A stretch of DNA of 64,000 bases from Apricaphanius iberus (GCA_028564705.1 JAPXFQ010001678.1:682001-746000); one strand, 5' to 3'; positions 48,834-62,110 are shown, numbered from the stretch's first letter. The notes: generated by a model not told the origin, from the sequence alone. Made by a program: numbers and translations.

Positions 48834-50030
48834 CCTCCTATGGTTGATTACCTTCTGTTTTTTAAGGGGGCTACACTGTCTAACGCCAGACGCAGTCAGA
48901 AAGTATTGCTTTTAACCAAACCATCAATTTCTGAAGGGTTTGTGATGGAATTGCTGCCGTCCACTGTGGCATTCTGAGACACACAGTGAAGCAAGAATGG
49001 AGCAGATTCTTTAAAACTTGTTACAGCATTGTCTGATAGAGTTCTATTGTAATTTTCTTTCAGATGTGGGAAAGTAAAGGAAAGGAAATTGGGAAGTTGT
49101 CAAAAAATGCTCAGGACTGGGCTATGTGGGAAGACATTTACTTCCTCAAACTCAATGCCTTATGTCAGTACAACTTCTAAAGTCGAAGATAATATTAAAG
49201 GCTGCAGAAAGGCTATCACTTTCAGTGTCCACATGAATATTGAAATCCCCTCATACAATTACGTTATCACTGTTTAATATTAAACCAGACAAAAAAATCT
49301 TTGCTCTGGTCAAAGAATCAAGAGTAAGGACCCGGAGGACGATACAAAGCCACAAACAAAAGGCTGTTTTAATGTTTTGCAGCTTGGATGAGGAAAATTA
49401 AGGGTTAGATGTTCAAAAGAACTGTAGCTATTAAATGGTCTTCAACAAATTTGTAAATTTACTCCTCCTTGCCCAGTACTTCTAGGAATTTGAACATTTT
49501 CATAATTGGAAGGAGTTGACTCATTTATAATTACAAAATCCTTCTGCTGCAGCCAGGTTTCTCACAGTGAGAATAAATCAATTTTATTATCACATGTCAA
49601 GTCATTTACTAATTAAGTCTTTGAGGAGAGGGATCTTATGTTTAGTAAACCACATCTAATTGCCCTATTTCCACGTTTAGTCAGTTGTATTTATTTTAAT
49701 GGGATAGATTTTCATAATTTCTTTTTGTTAGGTTAAATTTTAATCTATTTGATTTTGGCCTTGGGCAAGACAGTGTCTCAGTGGGGTATTGTGTGCGTAA
49801 CAGTACAGAAGCTGCAGAGAAGTGGGTCAAACTATGAATCTGCTTCCTGGTCTGGACCGTGGTTTGTCAGTGTTTTGAAGAACAAAACATATGTCCAGAT
49901 TCCTAGAAAAAAGAGCTGCTCCATCCAAAGTGGGATAGATGCCATCACTCCGGATCAGACCAGGTTTTCCTTGGTATCGATATGTATTGGTATATTGATA
50001 TTTTCTTACATTCCTATTATAATGCATTGG

Positions 50031-50812
50031 TCAGTGCTGAATATCCACCTATAAAAATGCTGGTGCTTTAAGTCAAGTTGGTAGTAAAACACATTTTAGA
50101 GGTAGTAAATTTAACCCTGGGTTTCTAGTATAAACCCTGAAGAGTCCATGACAAAATAAGCTGTTTGGCACATTATAAGATTCAGTGCCAAGAAGCACTG
50201 GTACAACAAGTAGATAATCAACCAAACAGATATTATGTTACATGTTTACACCCTTTGTAATCGATTCCATCAATTAAGTTAAAGAAGTCAAGATAAAAAA
50301 TGCTTATGATTTTAATATTCATGTTTTAAAAAGATCCAAAGCCTTGAGTGCCTAATTCTTCTTGGTGACTGTATAAGGTGTAAAAGTTAGAGAATTACTT
50401 TGTTAGGGACCAAGATGCAGTGTATACTCTCTAACTCTCACACAAAATAGAATACATTTATTGTCATATACAGAGTAAAAACAGAGGTTGGAACAACACT
50501 ATCAGTCACCTCCCCTTTTACTCATTTCATTCTTCTGTCCAATGGTCAACACAATATAGTTGCTTCTCTGCAGTCTCTCTCTTTGGGTGAATTTGTGAGA
50601 GTTCAACCAACTTGATTTGATTTGGATCATATTACAGGTCACCACAATCACTTTCTGATTGTATATGATTTATGATGCCTATTAACGTCAAATAATTTGC
50701 AGTACACAGGTGGTGTTGGAGATTGAATTGCATTCACTGGTGTTGATGGAGAATTTTGATCAGTCATGTAAAAAGACTGTAATGTAATGAATGTTTTATG
50801 GGTTCTTGTTAG
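50031..50812 (+). other. klc1 intron, nothing recognised
   Basis: AT-rich; 50440-50500 (aatacatttattgtcatata) resembles a short LINE/SINE tail. It ends with acceptor gggttcttgttag. Confidence 0.5.
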
Positions 50813-50950
<138 letters not shown>

Positions 50951-51050
50951 TGAAAAGAAGACATTGTACTAGGACAAAACATGTTAATGGATTCTTATAC
51001 AACATTGTCTGAATGAATGAGTGTCCATTGTCTAGCCTAAGTTTTCATAT

Positions 51051-51310
51051 TACACTGAACCAAAATATAAACACTTGTTTTTTGTTCCCATTTTTTAATA
51101 TGAACTCAAAGATCTGAAACATTTTCTACATACACAAAATAACCATTACTCTCAAATATTGTTCAGAAATCTGTCTAAATCTCTAATAGTGAGCACTTTT
51201 CCTTTGCTGAGATAATCCATCCCACCTCAAAGGTGTGCTATATCAATATGCTGATTAGACGGCATGATTATTGCACCGGTGTGCCTTAGACTGGCCACAA
51301 TAAAAATGAA
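51051..51310. repeat. Ancient conserved fish DNA-transposon fragment
   Basis: cactgaaccaaaatataaac, then gaactcaaagatctgaaaca, tctcaaatattgttcagaaa and gctgattagacggcatgatt: a repeat I recognise from many teleosts, likely the terminal part of a DNA transposon. Superfamily not settled. Confidence 0.5.
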
Positions 51311-52504
51311 ATGTTCAGTTTTGTTAGTGCTGTTAGTTAGCTGTTAATGCTATGTTGTTTGTGCTGTTTTCTGCTGCTCATTACATACTACATGAGCTGC
51401 TGCTAACTTGGCCACGTCCAAAGCTTCTACAATCTTTGCTAACGCCCACCACTCACATAGTGACTGTTACCGATATGTGCAAAAGTTACGAACATGGCTT
51501 TTGCAGTAGTTCAGCCATACAAATTATTCAGCCATACAAAAAAAATACAAAAAAATGAGTTCAACCTTACATGTTTGAAAAAGAATCTGCTACTGTAAGA
51601 AGGGAATCTCCTGAGAACCCGATACTCAGAGAATTCAGCAAGATTCTTCTGAATGGTTATTCAAGAAATGATTTAAAGTTAAAAGAACATATTTAACTGC
51701 TTACCTTGTACTCCGATATCTTCCTGAGACGCTGACTCTAAAGCCTTCCAGCTCACTCCGTTGCCTCCAGCTCTTTAGAACTGCGGAGACCCTGCTCTTT
51801 GAGCTTCGTGCAGCTGCATATCCTCAGTCTTTCCCCGGGTTGTAGTAGCTCAGATCGGCTGATCGTCTGGCGTCTTCCGCCCAGAGTTTGAGTAGCCGTT
51901 TGAGGCGGCAGGTCCTCAGTCTTTCGCGCCAGCATCTTACCAGAAAAAAAATTAAGCCAACCTATGCCGCTCTTCTGCAGCAGATCTCCTGTCTTCCCGG
52001 TTTTCAGCAGCTCAGTTCGGCTGCAGGTCTCCTGTCTTCTTCCCGGTTTTCAGCAGCTCAGTTCGGCGGCAGATCTCCCGTCTTCCCCGCCCTTACTGCC
52101 AGCATCTTACCATAAAGAATACATTGCCGCTCTTCTGTCCTCTTCGACTGGGACCTGATGAAGTGTTTTGAGCTCTTTTGATCAGCCAAAAACTGAGCAT
52201 TTTGCGAGATGCTTCAACATGGTGTTTCCTAATCTGAATGATAACTGCTGTTTACTGCTATACCTGGTGGGTGGAGACAGTGCTCCTAGGAGCTGGTTAT
52301 TCCAATATTCCGGCTTGTGTAGAAAGCCGGACAGATTTTGAAAAGCTCAATCAGAGACTGAATGCAGGATCAATTAAGAAAACCCTATCTCCCTCAAAAC
52401 AGCATGGATGTTTTTTCCCAGATTTGTATGCACGTATATGCACCAGAGACGCACAATAACACCCCAAATCCCAGAAAAAGTGATTTTATCAGAATATGTC
52501 TCCT
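51311..52504. repeat. klc1 intron with ~57-bp tandem repeats
   Basis: At 51975-52085 a unit with tcctgtcttcccggttttca and gcagctcagttcgg is repeated about twice, within larger diverged repeats containing ccagcatcttacca (51930 and 52102). Otherwise unrecognised. Confidence 0.55.
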
Positions 52505-52508
52505 TTAA

Positions 52509-53499
52509 AGTGGACCTGGCATGACATTTTTATTTTTTGAGGCTTTTGATCATATCTTTTAGTTCCCCCAGCCTGCCTACGTCTTAGTCTTTCCTTTGTT
52601 CCGGGTTATGTCTGCCTACATCGTGAAATTAGCAATCAGAAACAGGTTGTTTGGCAGTTCTGCATATGAAGACACGTTTTGGCATATTACGTGTTGATTT
52701 CCAGCCAATTACCCCCTTCCCCGAACTACACCCTGCAAATCCTTCACTCCGTGGTGCGGAGAGCTATGGTAACAGGCAAACAACAAACCAACAGCATGGA
52801 GTCCAGACAGCATCCAAACTGCACTGTACTTGGGTTTACAAGAGGACATACATCTTTTCGTCCTCCCCACATCTGAGCCACTGAAAAGCTTGTGGATATT
52901 TTTTATGTGTGCACGGGATGTGCCCGACCGACTCCTGAAGTGTGTGGTAGTGTGTGGCAAACATTTCTAGGACAACTGTTTTTCCAACTTGGGACAATAC
53001 CGCAGGGGATTCGCAGATCGTCTTAAACCTCTACCAGGATTTATACCAGCTCTCAGTGAACCAGCAAATATCCCTGTATAAGTAAGCATATTTCCTCAAG
53101 AATGTCCTTCAGCTGTAGACAATGTGGCATTGTTTGAGTTGTTCGCTTTTCAATTAGCTTCATAGCTAACATTCAAAATTAGCTTCACAGCTAATAACCC
53201 AGTTTTTTTATGTAGCATTGGTGCTAGTATTCTTTTATTTGGGGTAAAAATATTATATATTATAGTTGAACATTCGAAATATCTTTAGAGACTCATTTAC
53301 CACAGAAGCGCATAGCGTAGGCCCCGCCCTCCGAAACCCGGTCGTTCCGTGCTAATGCTGAGGGAAGGGCCACCTCATCACACCTGCAATTCTACAACAA
53401 GGCTGAATTACGGCAAGCCATCCTTTGATATAGTATTACGGTACTTAGTGTGGCTAAAAAGGGCCCAAACGTTGCGGGAAATTTCATGCCAGTTTTACT
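52509..53499 (+). mobile_element. TTAA-flanked element with THAP-like exon
   Basis: Inverted ends agtggacctggcatgacattt and, reversed, agtaaaactggcatgaaattt, flanked by ttaa (52505-52508) and ttga (53500-53503). Inside is a THAP-like exon relic. A THAP domain with TTAA targets suggests Kolobok. A partial inverted relative lies at 55311-55635. Confidence 0.65.
52795..53085 (+). pseudogene. THAP-like exon relic in the TTAA element
   Basis: In frames that shift once near 52860: MESRQHPNCTVLGFTRGHTS, then LPTSEPLKSLWIFFMCARDV, VVVCGKHF, DNCFSNLGQYRRGFADRLKP and LPGFIPAL. The C-x2-H-F near the end, an LP..EP...LW centre and the final P-x-L fit a THAP domain; the second N-terminal Cys is Phe. A stop follows HF. 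Broken first exon of a transposase. Confidence 0.5.
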
Positions 53500-53503
53500 T
53501 TGA

Positions 53504-54849
53504 GTCATAACAAATGTTTACTCTTTAGTTTTAAACTATTAAACAGTGTTGTCTATAGTATCTAATACATTTTATTTATTTTAATACCAAGTCTAAACAT
53601 GTTAAACAGTCAACATCAGGCAATCAAACAGATGAATACATGTCTTTTTTTTTTCCACAGCTGAGCAGAAGCACTTGTTTCTGCAGAGAAATACGCGTCT
53701 GGTGTACGCAGGTGTACGCAGCAGATAGAGTGTGATTTTTCTGTGCACAGTCTGTGCTCTACTGGTCCTGCTCCTCCTTTACCAGCGCCTCTGGAGTGAG
53801 TGTTGGGTTACGTTGTGCTGTGTTCAATTTTATCAGCGAATGGAGCTTCAAGCGATTGGCATCTGATTTTTTTTCTTTTTTTGCCTTATAAGTAGGGGGA
53901 ACGGATCTCCCCTGTCCCCCACCCCATCTCCGCCCATTTCCAAGGCCTCAGTAACTCTTCAACCTGCTGTCAATGATTGCAAACCTGAACACCGTACTTA
54001 ACACATTTCTGCAGAATGGTGGTGCATTAAACTAAAAGAATAAAACCTCTAAAGTTGGGAAAATAACAGCTTACTTGTTTTAGGGCTTGTCACTAAGGCT
54101 TTCTTTTTGTAGTGTATCTCTCTGTCTCTATGAGTAACACAACTCTGAGGCCTGCTGTTTCCTTTTACCAACTGCCATCTGACACATACTTTCGCTTTCC
54201 TTTATAATTTATCTGCTTGGTAACCCTATCGACACTGTCAACTATGCTGGTCAGTCAGACTCAGATAACATCTTCTGTGATGGCCCCAAGCAGTCCTTAT
54301 GATTCTAGGTTGTTACAATTTGTTTTCCATAAATTATATGCAGTCCCCAGCATCCTTTTGCATGCCCTCAGCTCATTCTCATTCAGTTGCTGCCTGCATC
54401 TGAACACGTTCTTTTAAAATCAGCTGTGCACTGCTTTTCCTAACTGGACTTTGCCACCATTTCAGATCATTCCTTCTTCTCCGTTCATAGTTCGCCTTGG
54501 ACTGGCAGCGACGACGAACTCATCCCCACTAGGATACATTTGTTTGTCTCAGTATGGTGTAGGCTTCTTAAGGAGGTTTTAAAACACAAGTGTAGACATG
54601 TGTGAAATGGTTTAATTGCTTTCTTCTGTAATTTATTAGGCCACTGTTTGCTAGTTGTTTGTAGCGTCACCCCACACTTTGAGCTGTTATATGATTGTTT
54701 CTGTGTTCATTGGTTCTTGCTAAAGCAGTATTACATTCTCCTATTTCTGTAATATTACTTTCATTTTATTGGTAAGGTGTGTCTTGCTAATGGTGATTAT
54801 TATTCTACTTGTGTCCTGACTCCATGTCACCCCCTGTGGACTCTCTTCA

Positions 54850-54882
<33 letters not shown>

Positions 54883-54970
54883 AGCACACACACACACACA
54901 CAAATAGTTTGTTGACTGCATGTTTTAGAATGGATGGGCTGTTGTTATAGTGTTAAGATGTGAGATTAAA
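53504..54970. other. klc1 intron with (CA)n
   Basis: No gene. A (CA)n microsatellite lies at 54852-54902. The rest is unrecognised. Confidence 0.5.
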
Positions 54971-55306
54971 CAATCAGAATCAGAATCAGCTTTAATGGCC
55001 AAGTATGACACATACAAAGAATTTGACTCCGGCAACTTTTCTCTCCAGTACAGAACTTAAATAAGTGAAATAAAAAAAAATAAAAATAAATAATAAAGGA
55101 TAATATATACACCAAACCGGGGTTATTGTACAGTGAGTATATACAGCCGTGTTAATGAACGCTGTTATATTTTAAAGAGAAGGTCCCCTGTTTTATTCAG
55201 TGTGTGGAATTATTGTGACAGCGTCTGAGTTCATCATATAGAAAAGAGACTGAATTTGTCTATGTCAACGTTCTCCTGGATTTTTAGGAGTGGTGCCCTG
55301 TTAGAT
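54971..55306 (-). repeat. Rex1-like LINE 3' tail
   Basis: caatcagaatcagaatcagctttaatggcc followed by ttgactccgg, a frequent teleost LINE tail in reverse orientation. The Rex1 assignment is from memory. Confidence 0.5.
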
Positions 55307-55310
55307 TTAA

Positions 55311-55640
55311 AGTAGAACTGGCATGAAATTTCCCGCAACGTTTGGGCCCTTTTTAGCCACACTCTAAGTACCTTAATACTATATCAAAGGATCGCTTGCC
55401 ATAATTCAGCCTTGTTGTAGAATTGCAGGTGCGTTTCTGTGGTCAATGAGTCTCTAACGATATTTTGAATTTAATCTATAATATATAATCTTTTTTCCCC
55501 CAAATAAAAGGATACTAGCACCAATGCTACATAAACAAACTGGGGTATTAGCTGTGAAGCTAATTCTGAGTGTTAGCTATGAAGCTAATTGAAAAGCGAA
55601 CAACTCAAACAATGCCACAATGTCTACTAACAGCTAAAGC
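55311..55640 (-). mobile_element. Truncated inverted copy of the TTAA element
   Basis: Begins ttaa then agtagaactggcatgaaattt and follows the reverse of 53499-53110 (gcaacgtttgggccctttttagcc; ccaatgctacataaacaaactgggg; gaaaagcgaacaactcaaac). Its other end is not found. Together with the 52.5-53.5 kb copy it makes an inverted repeat with a loop of about 1.8 kb. Confidence 0.8.
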
Positions 55641-57052
55641 GTTTATTTTCTAAAACTTTGTTTTTCTCTTAAATCAGTGGCTATCTGCTCCCTTTCTTCC
55701 TCTGACACACATGGGCAGTTGTGTCAATCGGGTTCGCACCTGCAGCTTAGAAAAGCTTTAACAGCAGTAAATTGAGAATGTATCTCTATAATTCTGGACA
55801 GTTTTATTAAATAAAAAGAGAAGCATGTGAAATTGAAAATTCACATAGTAGAACTTCTTATGGGAGTACAGCAGTTTTGTTTGAGCTTCTTAAAGGGAAG
55901 CCTGCTGTGGACAGTAGCCGGCAGTATTCATAGATGGATTGATAGAAATGTCTAGATTCTCTCATTTGACGTCCTCTATGGCCCCAGGTGCTGCTTTGAG
56001 GCTGGTTCTGATCCATTTATACACAGATCAGCAGCTCCTGCTGCAGGTGTTGTAACAAAAAACTGCTGCTTATTCTTATTATTGCAATAAAATACTTATT
56101 TTGTCATAATGTTATGTTTAATCTGACTTTAGATGTTAAATGGCTGTGGGGCAGGAAGTATTTTTCTGTAAGGATCATTCAGTAGTTTTGATGAAGCTCC
56201 TGACTAAAGAGTCTGTTGTAATATTTTACGGATGTAGCATTAACAGTGGTGATGGTAATTTCACTACCATTACATTAGTTTTCTAAAAATGTTTTTTAGA
56301 ATTATTAGGTGAAAATGGATCATTTTCCACGGCACACTTGTTGAAAAACACTTGTTCTAGAGTAATAAATTTTTTTACAGAATATTAAATATATTATTAT
56401 TAGTAGTTGTAGTAGTTTTTGTTTTAGCAGTATATATTTTTCTTGCTATCATATTGTTAAATAATATCGCATAGATTAAGGCATAATTAAAACTTGTTAA
56501 ACTTTTAATAACTGTACCAGTCTCCTTAGCTCCTCAGTGTGCCGTCAGCTTCTGGGTCTTGAGATGCATTGAGTTGATGCTCTGATGCTCTCATGGGAAT
56601 CTTTTTTATTTATTGATTTAGTTATCTGAAAATGTCAGAGGTGTGACTTTTAATCTTTCAAAATGGCAGATGGCCTTCAGATTTTTCAAACAGTTTTAAA
56701 AAAAGACGAAAAAATATTCAGTTAATGCGACCCCTCAGTCCCAGTTAGCAAAAGATCATTTAAAAGAGCCTTTCGTTATTATTGTGGTCCCTCACCTTTG
56801 TCTTTATCTTCCTTGCCTTTTGAGGCGATCTTGTTTAGAACCAAGGGCAATGCACATTTTATACTTCTTCGATTTCCCAATAAATGTACCAGTAGTTGTC
56901 ACCTTCTCATCAAGCTTATTGCTGATGATCTTGGAGCTTTTTTGTACCTGTGGTCCTTGGACCATTGGTGCGGTGTCAGATTTTGGGCTGGGTTGGAGGG
57001 ACTAAATGCTTATTTTCACTTAATAAAATCCAAATCACTTTTGTATGTCAGT
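55641..57052. other. klc1 intron, nothing recognised
   Basis: AT-rich. 56140-56240 could be more of the Rex1-like LINE but I am not sure. Confidence 0.4.
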
Positions 57053-57420
57053 GGCTGCGTTTACATGCACCCAATAACCCTTTCAAAACTGAGCCATGTA
57101 AAGACCAGCAAAAACCTGAATATTACCCCTGGGGTACCCTTTTTCTAACCTGAATATTTGGTCATGCAAACACGTATCGGCATATCCCCATACTGATTCA
57201 TGTTCTACGCATGTTCTATTCGCAAGAAATCTTGGTCTTTCAAGTAGAGGAACTTTCTGTATAAGTCGTCTGGAATACAAATCCAATGTACACGGGAGTA
57301 ATCCTCTATGCACTCTTTCTCTCTCTAACTGTCTTTGCTTGTGCATGTAAGCAGGTTATTCTGAAGGTTTCAGAAACCCGAACAGTTCGGAGCGTCTCGG
57401 AGATGTCATCCGGGGTGTTT
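57053..57420. repeat. MITE-like fragment (ggctgcgtttacatgc)
   Basis: ggctgcgtttacatgcaccc and a diverged inner cctgaatatt...catgtaa-type structure recall a common fish MITE; the right end is not clear. Confidence 0.45.
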
Positions 57421-57856
57421 TAAAGGCGTTTACTCCAGATTACACCAACCAGCGATTTCAATGCAGTCATTGTCATGCGCCGTTGCAGTTGTAGTCCGAA
57501 CAGGACTTTTACTCTGTTTTCTACGACGGTCAGTTAGACAGAACCTTCACGCAAATACAAACCATGTTGATGTTGCAGCAGCACTGTTAAACTCCTATAA
57601 ACTACCCTCTTGCGTATTATTAAAATAGCTTGAACCCTGAACATTTGCTTTTTGTTACCTGTGAAACAAACCATCTATCAGTATCTGTGGTACTTTAAAT
57701 ATAAATTTTTGTTCAAATTAATTATATAAAGTATGTATGTCGTGTAAAACTTAACACCAGTTAGCAGGAAGACACACACTCACTCTAAATGTGAGGAAAC
57801 TCTTGTTGTAATTCATCCCCATTTTTTTAAAATTTATTTATTTTTTATTTTTTTAG

Positions 57857-58069
<213 letters not shown>

Positions 58070-58175
58070 TAGCATAATATAATTGCATTTTAAGGCTAAA
58101 TCCTAACTTTGGCCTAGTCTGATCCCTTTTCATTGTAATTCTAAACACAAGTGTTGGTTTGTTTGTGTTCTTTAG

Positions 58176-58316
<141 letters not shown>

Positions 58317-58747
58317 TAATGAATTAAAATAAACATAGTGATCAAAAACCAATTTGATTATTTTTCATATTAATTAAATAACAGAAATATAAAAGTCTGG
58401 ATATTTAGGGGACAGACTGGTGGAACATGATGGCGGCAGCTAGCGTTTATGAAATTTAGAGCAAAATTTACTTAGTGGGTTGGAGGGCAAGTGCTTGGAA
58501 TACAAACAATAATCAGTTTTGACACTTGCTATCGATTCAGCACATTTCAAATCCCAATTAATTGAATGAATAATGAATCGGTACATAACTGCAAGTAAAA
58601 TATCACAGTCTTGATCTACCTAAAAATATTTATTTTTATTCAGGCTTCAGTAACAACTGTAAAAACCATTAAGTTTACCTGTTGTCTTCAGAGCCACAGT
58701 GACTGGTTTTATTGGAAGCTATTAGGGCTGATAACATTTCTCTGCAG

Positions 58748-58800
58748 ATGAGAACAAACCAATCTGGATGCATGCAGAGGAGAGAGAGGAACAAAGCAAG
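58748..58800 (+). CDS. klc1: Kinesin light chain 1, TPR5-TPR6 loop, part 1
   Basis: 53 nt, completing Asp: ENKPIWMHAEEREEQSK. In KLCs this begins the non-TPR insertion between TPR5 and TPR6. Acceptor ctctgcag, donor gtaagg. Confidence 0.96.
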
Positions 58801-58855
58801 GTAAGGATTACATTTTCTTTTAATGTCATTGTGTTTTTGATTTTAAGGTATTGTG

Positions 58856-59637
58856 TAGGGCTGCAGCTATCGATTCTTTTTGTAATCGATTAATCTAGCA
58901 CTTTATCGATTTAATTAATCGGATTTTTTTTTTAAACATTTTTTAACAACAACCAAAACAAGTCATGCGTAACGAAAATTTTGTGGCTGTAAAATGATGA
59001 AGCATTTGCCTTTAATCTCTCAAAAAACAGAGAACGCCAACATTTGGATCCAAAACTAAACCCATTTATAGTACTTATTTAATTATTTGACAAAATAATA
59101 GTCAACAGCAGTAATGAACGTGAATAAGTTTACTACTTAAAAACATCAAAGCTAAGCATCATATCTAGTCAAACAGCATCATGACATCAATACAAATACA
59201 GAATTGAAATTAACGAACATAAATGTATACAGGCTTTAGGTCACATTACCTTGTTTCAGCTACGCTTGGTGAAAAAGAATGTGGATGTTTTCTGATTCTG
59301 GATCATTGAACTCGTACTGCTGTGGTACGCCAGGTCTACTTTGCAGTTTAAAAACTATACTTTGATCTCTTCTTTTTTAAATGTAACTATCCCAAACTTT
59401 ACGTAGTTTCTGCCGTTTATGGGCATCTTTCCTCTCCGCCATCGCGCCAACTAAATTGAAAATGTATCACGCGCTAGTGGTGTGCTTTGCACAGGTGTAT
59501 CCAAAACAACTGTCCGTGTGTAACAATATCCCTGCACATACAGTGCGCGTCATCTGAATTTAACGAGGCTTCGAGGTAGAGTTTTTACCTCAAGCAATTT
59601 TTGAAATAGAGTATATTGACGAATCATTTCACCCCTA
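58856..59637. mobile_element. hAT-type MITE, 782 bp
   Basis: Ends tagggctgcagctatcgatt and ...gaatcatttcacccctag-like, with gtattgtg (58848-58855) and gtattgtc (59638-59645) as the 8-bp target duplication. Contains diverged tcgat repeats at the left. No transposase. Confidence 0.8.
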
Positions 59638-59791
59638 GTATTGTCATTCCTGCGCAGTTGTACATAAGTTAACAAATCCAGGTGCAGCTGCACAAGTCAA
59701 AATCATTACTTGCTTACATTATTGCCTCCTGACTTGAGTAGAACCCTTCTTCCAAAGTATGATTTCTGCAAATTCCTGCATTATTTCACAG

Positions 59792-59856
59792 GGGAAGCAG
59801 GACAGTTCACCATTTGGAGAATATGGAGGCTGGTACAAAGCATGTAAAGTTGACAG
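59792..59856 (+). CDS. klc1: Kinesin light chain 1, TPR5-TPR6 loop, part 2
   Basis: 65 nt: GKQDSSPFGEYGGWYKACKV D plus two bases of Ser. FGEYGGWYKACKVDS is invariant in vertebrate KLC1. Donor gtcagt. Confidence 0.97.
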
Positions 59857-60031
59857 GTCAGTTTTTCTTGTGCATCATGAATCAGCAGCTTCCTTTTAAT
59901 CGTCCAACTTCATTCTAGTTATTCTTTGCGCAAATTTACAACAGAGCTTGTCTGAATTAATTTATACATTGTTCAAATATAGATTTAAAAATGTTAAGTT
60001 AAATTCTGTGATGACACAATTGTTTTATTGA

Positions 60032-60211
<180 letters not shown>

Positions 60212-60238
60212 TGACTTTTAGTTAAAGGTGATGTGTAA

Positions 60239-60267
60239 AGTCTAGTTTATGCTTCAGCAAGTTTGCA

Positions 60268-60300
<33 letters not shown>

Positions 60301-60651
60301 TTATTTTATACTTCTCTGTTGGTATGCCAGTGTTGCACAGTGATTCTGCACAGGACATCAGGGGGTGTAGACCTTTTGTGGTACGGCTGCCTACAATCCA
60401 ATCTGTCCACTCAAGGAGCAATGATTGAGCTGTAAAGCTTTTTACTCAAAGTGCCGCTCATAGAACACTCTACAAAAATATGTAAAAAAACAAAAACAGT
60501 GGTTAGTTTTGCTGTTCCCTACAGCTCCAGGTGTTCAAAATTGCGAAATGACTATATTAGATAAGATGACCTTGCAATATAAAGCATCTAGTGTCCAAAA
60601 GCATGCGTCAGCTGTGACGAAAAAATCTGAAGAGTCATAATCATAAACTTA
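60239..60651. mobile_element. Short Harbinger-like MITE
   Basis: Left end agtctagtttatgcttc after taa and right end ...atcataaactt before aaa. Related to the 26.3-30 kb element and shows its uninterrupted LTR target site at 60427-60470. It contains (ct)n(ca)n at 60269-60300. Confidence 0.55.
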
Positions 60652-60691
60652 AAAACATGTAGGCCACCCTATTTCCTTTTAGGATTCTGTG

Positions 60692-61540
60692 GCTGTGTGT
60701 TGGAGTGTAGGTATGTTTGTTGTTGTTCTCCCACTTTCTCTGTAGGGCGTGGCAGGCAGCAGGCACCAGGTGCACACCATTGAGCTCATCAGCTACCTCC
60801 AGCTTCAAAAGGGGAGCGGCTCTGGCAAGCTGACGTCAGTCGGTTCTCACTACTACCGTAGTGTATGGCCAAGTTCCTCCTGAGTGTTACCAACAATACT
60901 TCTTCTAACTGTCTGAATCTAATTCCTTACCTTTGTCGTTCCACCGCAGATCCTTATAGTCCTCCGTCATTGATTTTTCTGGATAACCTTAAGCCTGAAT
61001 CTCCTCAGTTCTCTGGATTCCCGCCTGCTCAGCCTCTGCATCGCTCCCCATCTGTTAATCTATCCACACACCTTGGTTCCTCCTCCATTGCTCGCCTGCC
61101 CTTCCACCACCAAAAATCCATAGTAAGATGCACCTTTGTCAAATTAACTTTTGGACTTCCACCAAGCTCACTCTCACCATTGTTCCGGATCCTTGTCTGG
61201 TCCACCTTCAGTCTCTTCACCTGCAACAAACAACAAGGTCTGTCAAAATTAATCCAACCACCTTCAACGACCACAGTCTACAGAGTCCTACTTACCTCTC
61301 TCCAAACACTGTTAGCTAAATCATCCTGTAAGAATGAATCCTGAATCAATTATCCATTTATCTATTCAACCTACTAACCTTCTATTTACCTTTCCTCAGC
61401 CGAGTTCCTGTTTCCTAGTGTTCCCATCCTGGTTCCCCCAAGACGACGTGACAGTCATTAATAAACTTTATTTGTTTCAATATAATCTTCCGTGTCTCCG
61501 TGTCTGATGTTTCTGTGCTGTTTCTGAGTCAACAAACCAA
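60692..61540 (+). repeat. LTR-like block with poly(A) signal
   Basis: Pyrimidine-rich and C-rich sequence with a ccaggtgcacaccattgagc segment like fish Gypsy LTRs, and aataaa at 61460-61465 followed by a T-rich and gtgtctccgtgtctg segment. I could not define TG...CA ends or a target duplication. The 159-codon open frame at 60865-61344 has no known domain. Confidence 0.35.
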
Positions 61541-61554
61541 GCATGCGAAACTTG

Positions 61555-62110
61555 GACGCCCTACTGTCGTGACATCAAACGCCTCGATCGCTTCCAGCAG
61601 TACAAGATGAGGCAGATCCTCAAAATCAGTGTGAAAACCTCATCACCAACAGGTCCTGAACCGAGCCTCGCTACCCAGCGTTGAAGCCACCATCATCCAT
61701 CATCATCTCCGCTGGGTAGGCAACATCCTACGTATGGACCCCTCCCAACTCCCCAGGATCATGCTTTATGGGGAACTTGGCATCGGAACAAGACCCAAAC
61801 GAGGACCAAATGGCAACCACAAAGACCAGCTAAAAAGCATTCTTGCCCAAACTAACATTAAACATTCCTCTTGGGAGAAAACTACCAGGGAGAGAGAAGC
61901 CTGGAGGACAGTCATCCGTGACGGCATTGCAGCTGAGGAGAACAGACTACAGCTTTAGGGAAAAAAACGAAGAGGGAAAGGATTGACTGGAACAACCACG
62001 TCCTCCTGCTACCATCTCATGCAACTGCTGCCTGCGTCTCTTCCAACGCCGACTGGGTGTCCTACGTCATATCTGGCACAAACACAAGAGGAGGAGACCG
62101 GATAACTGTT
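61555..62110 (+). pseudogene. LINE ORF2 C-terminal fragment
   Basis: Broken frames: ETWTPY-like and RLDRFQQYKMRQILKI (61550-61620), LRWVGNILRMDPSQLPRIML, YGELGIGTRPKRGPN and EREAWRTVIRDGIAAEENRL, then CLRLFQRRLGVLRHIWHKHK, a C-x2-C...H-x3-H zinc finger. This is the post-RT region of an RTE-like LINE (rw.GH..RM...LPK...YGEL..G.R pattern). Clade from memory. Confidence 0.65.

Larger units (their letters stand above)
45660..50030 (-). mobile_element. L2-clade LINE, near full length, minus strand
   Basis: 3' UTR (45660-46000 and 46700-46950), C-terminal domain (47000-47500), RT (47732-48295), linker (48489-48833), endonuclease remnant (49080-49700: LNIRSLSS-like, ETWLQQKDFVIINES) and, on the minus strand near 50020-49830, a segment GLIRSDGIYPTLDGAALFSR that resembles the last block of the ORF1 esterase (DG.HP). 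So this copy keeps pieces of both ORFs, more of its 5' part than the 8.6-11.6 kb copy. Many stops. Confidence 0.75.

Noticed and set aside
60865..61344. 159-codon open frame
   Set aside because: Low-complexity Ser/Pro/Leu translation of an LTR-like repeat; no domain and no relation to klc1.
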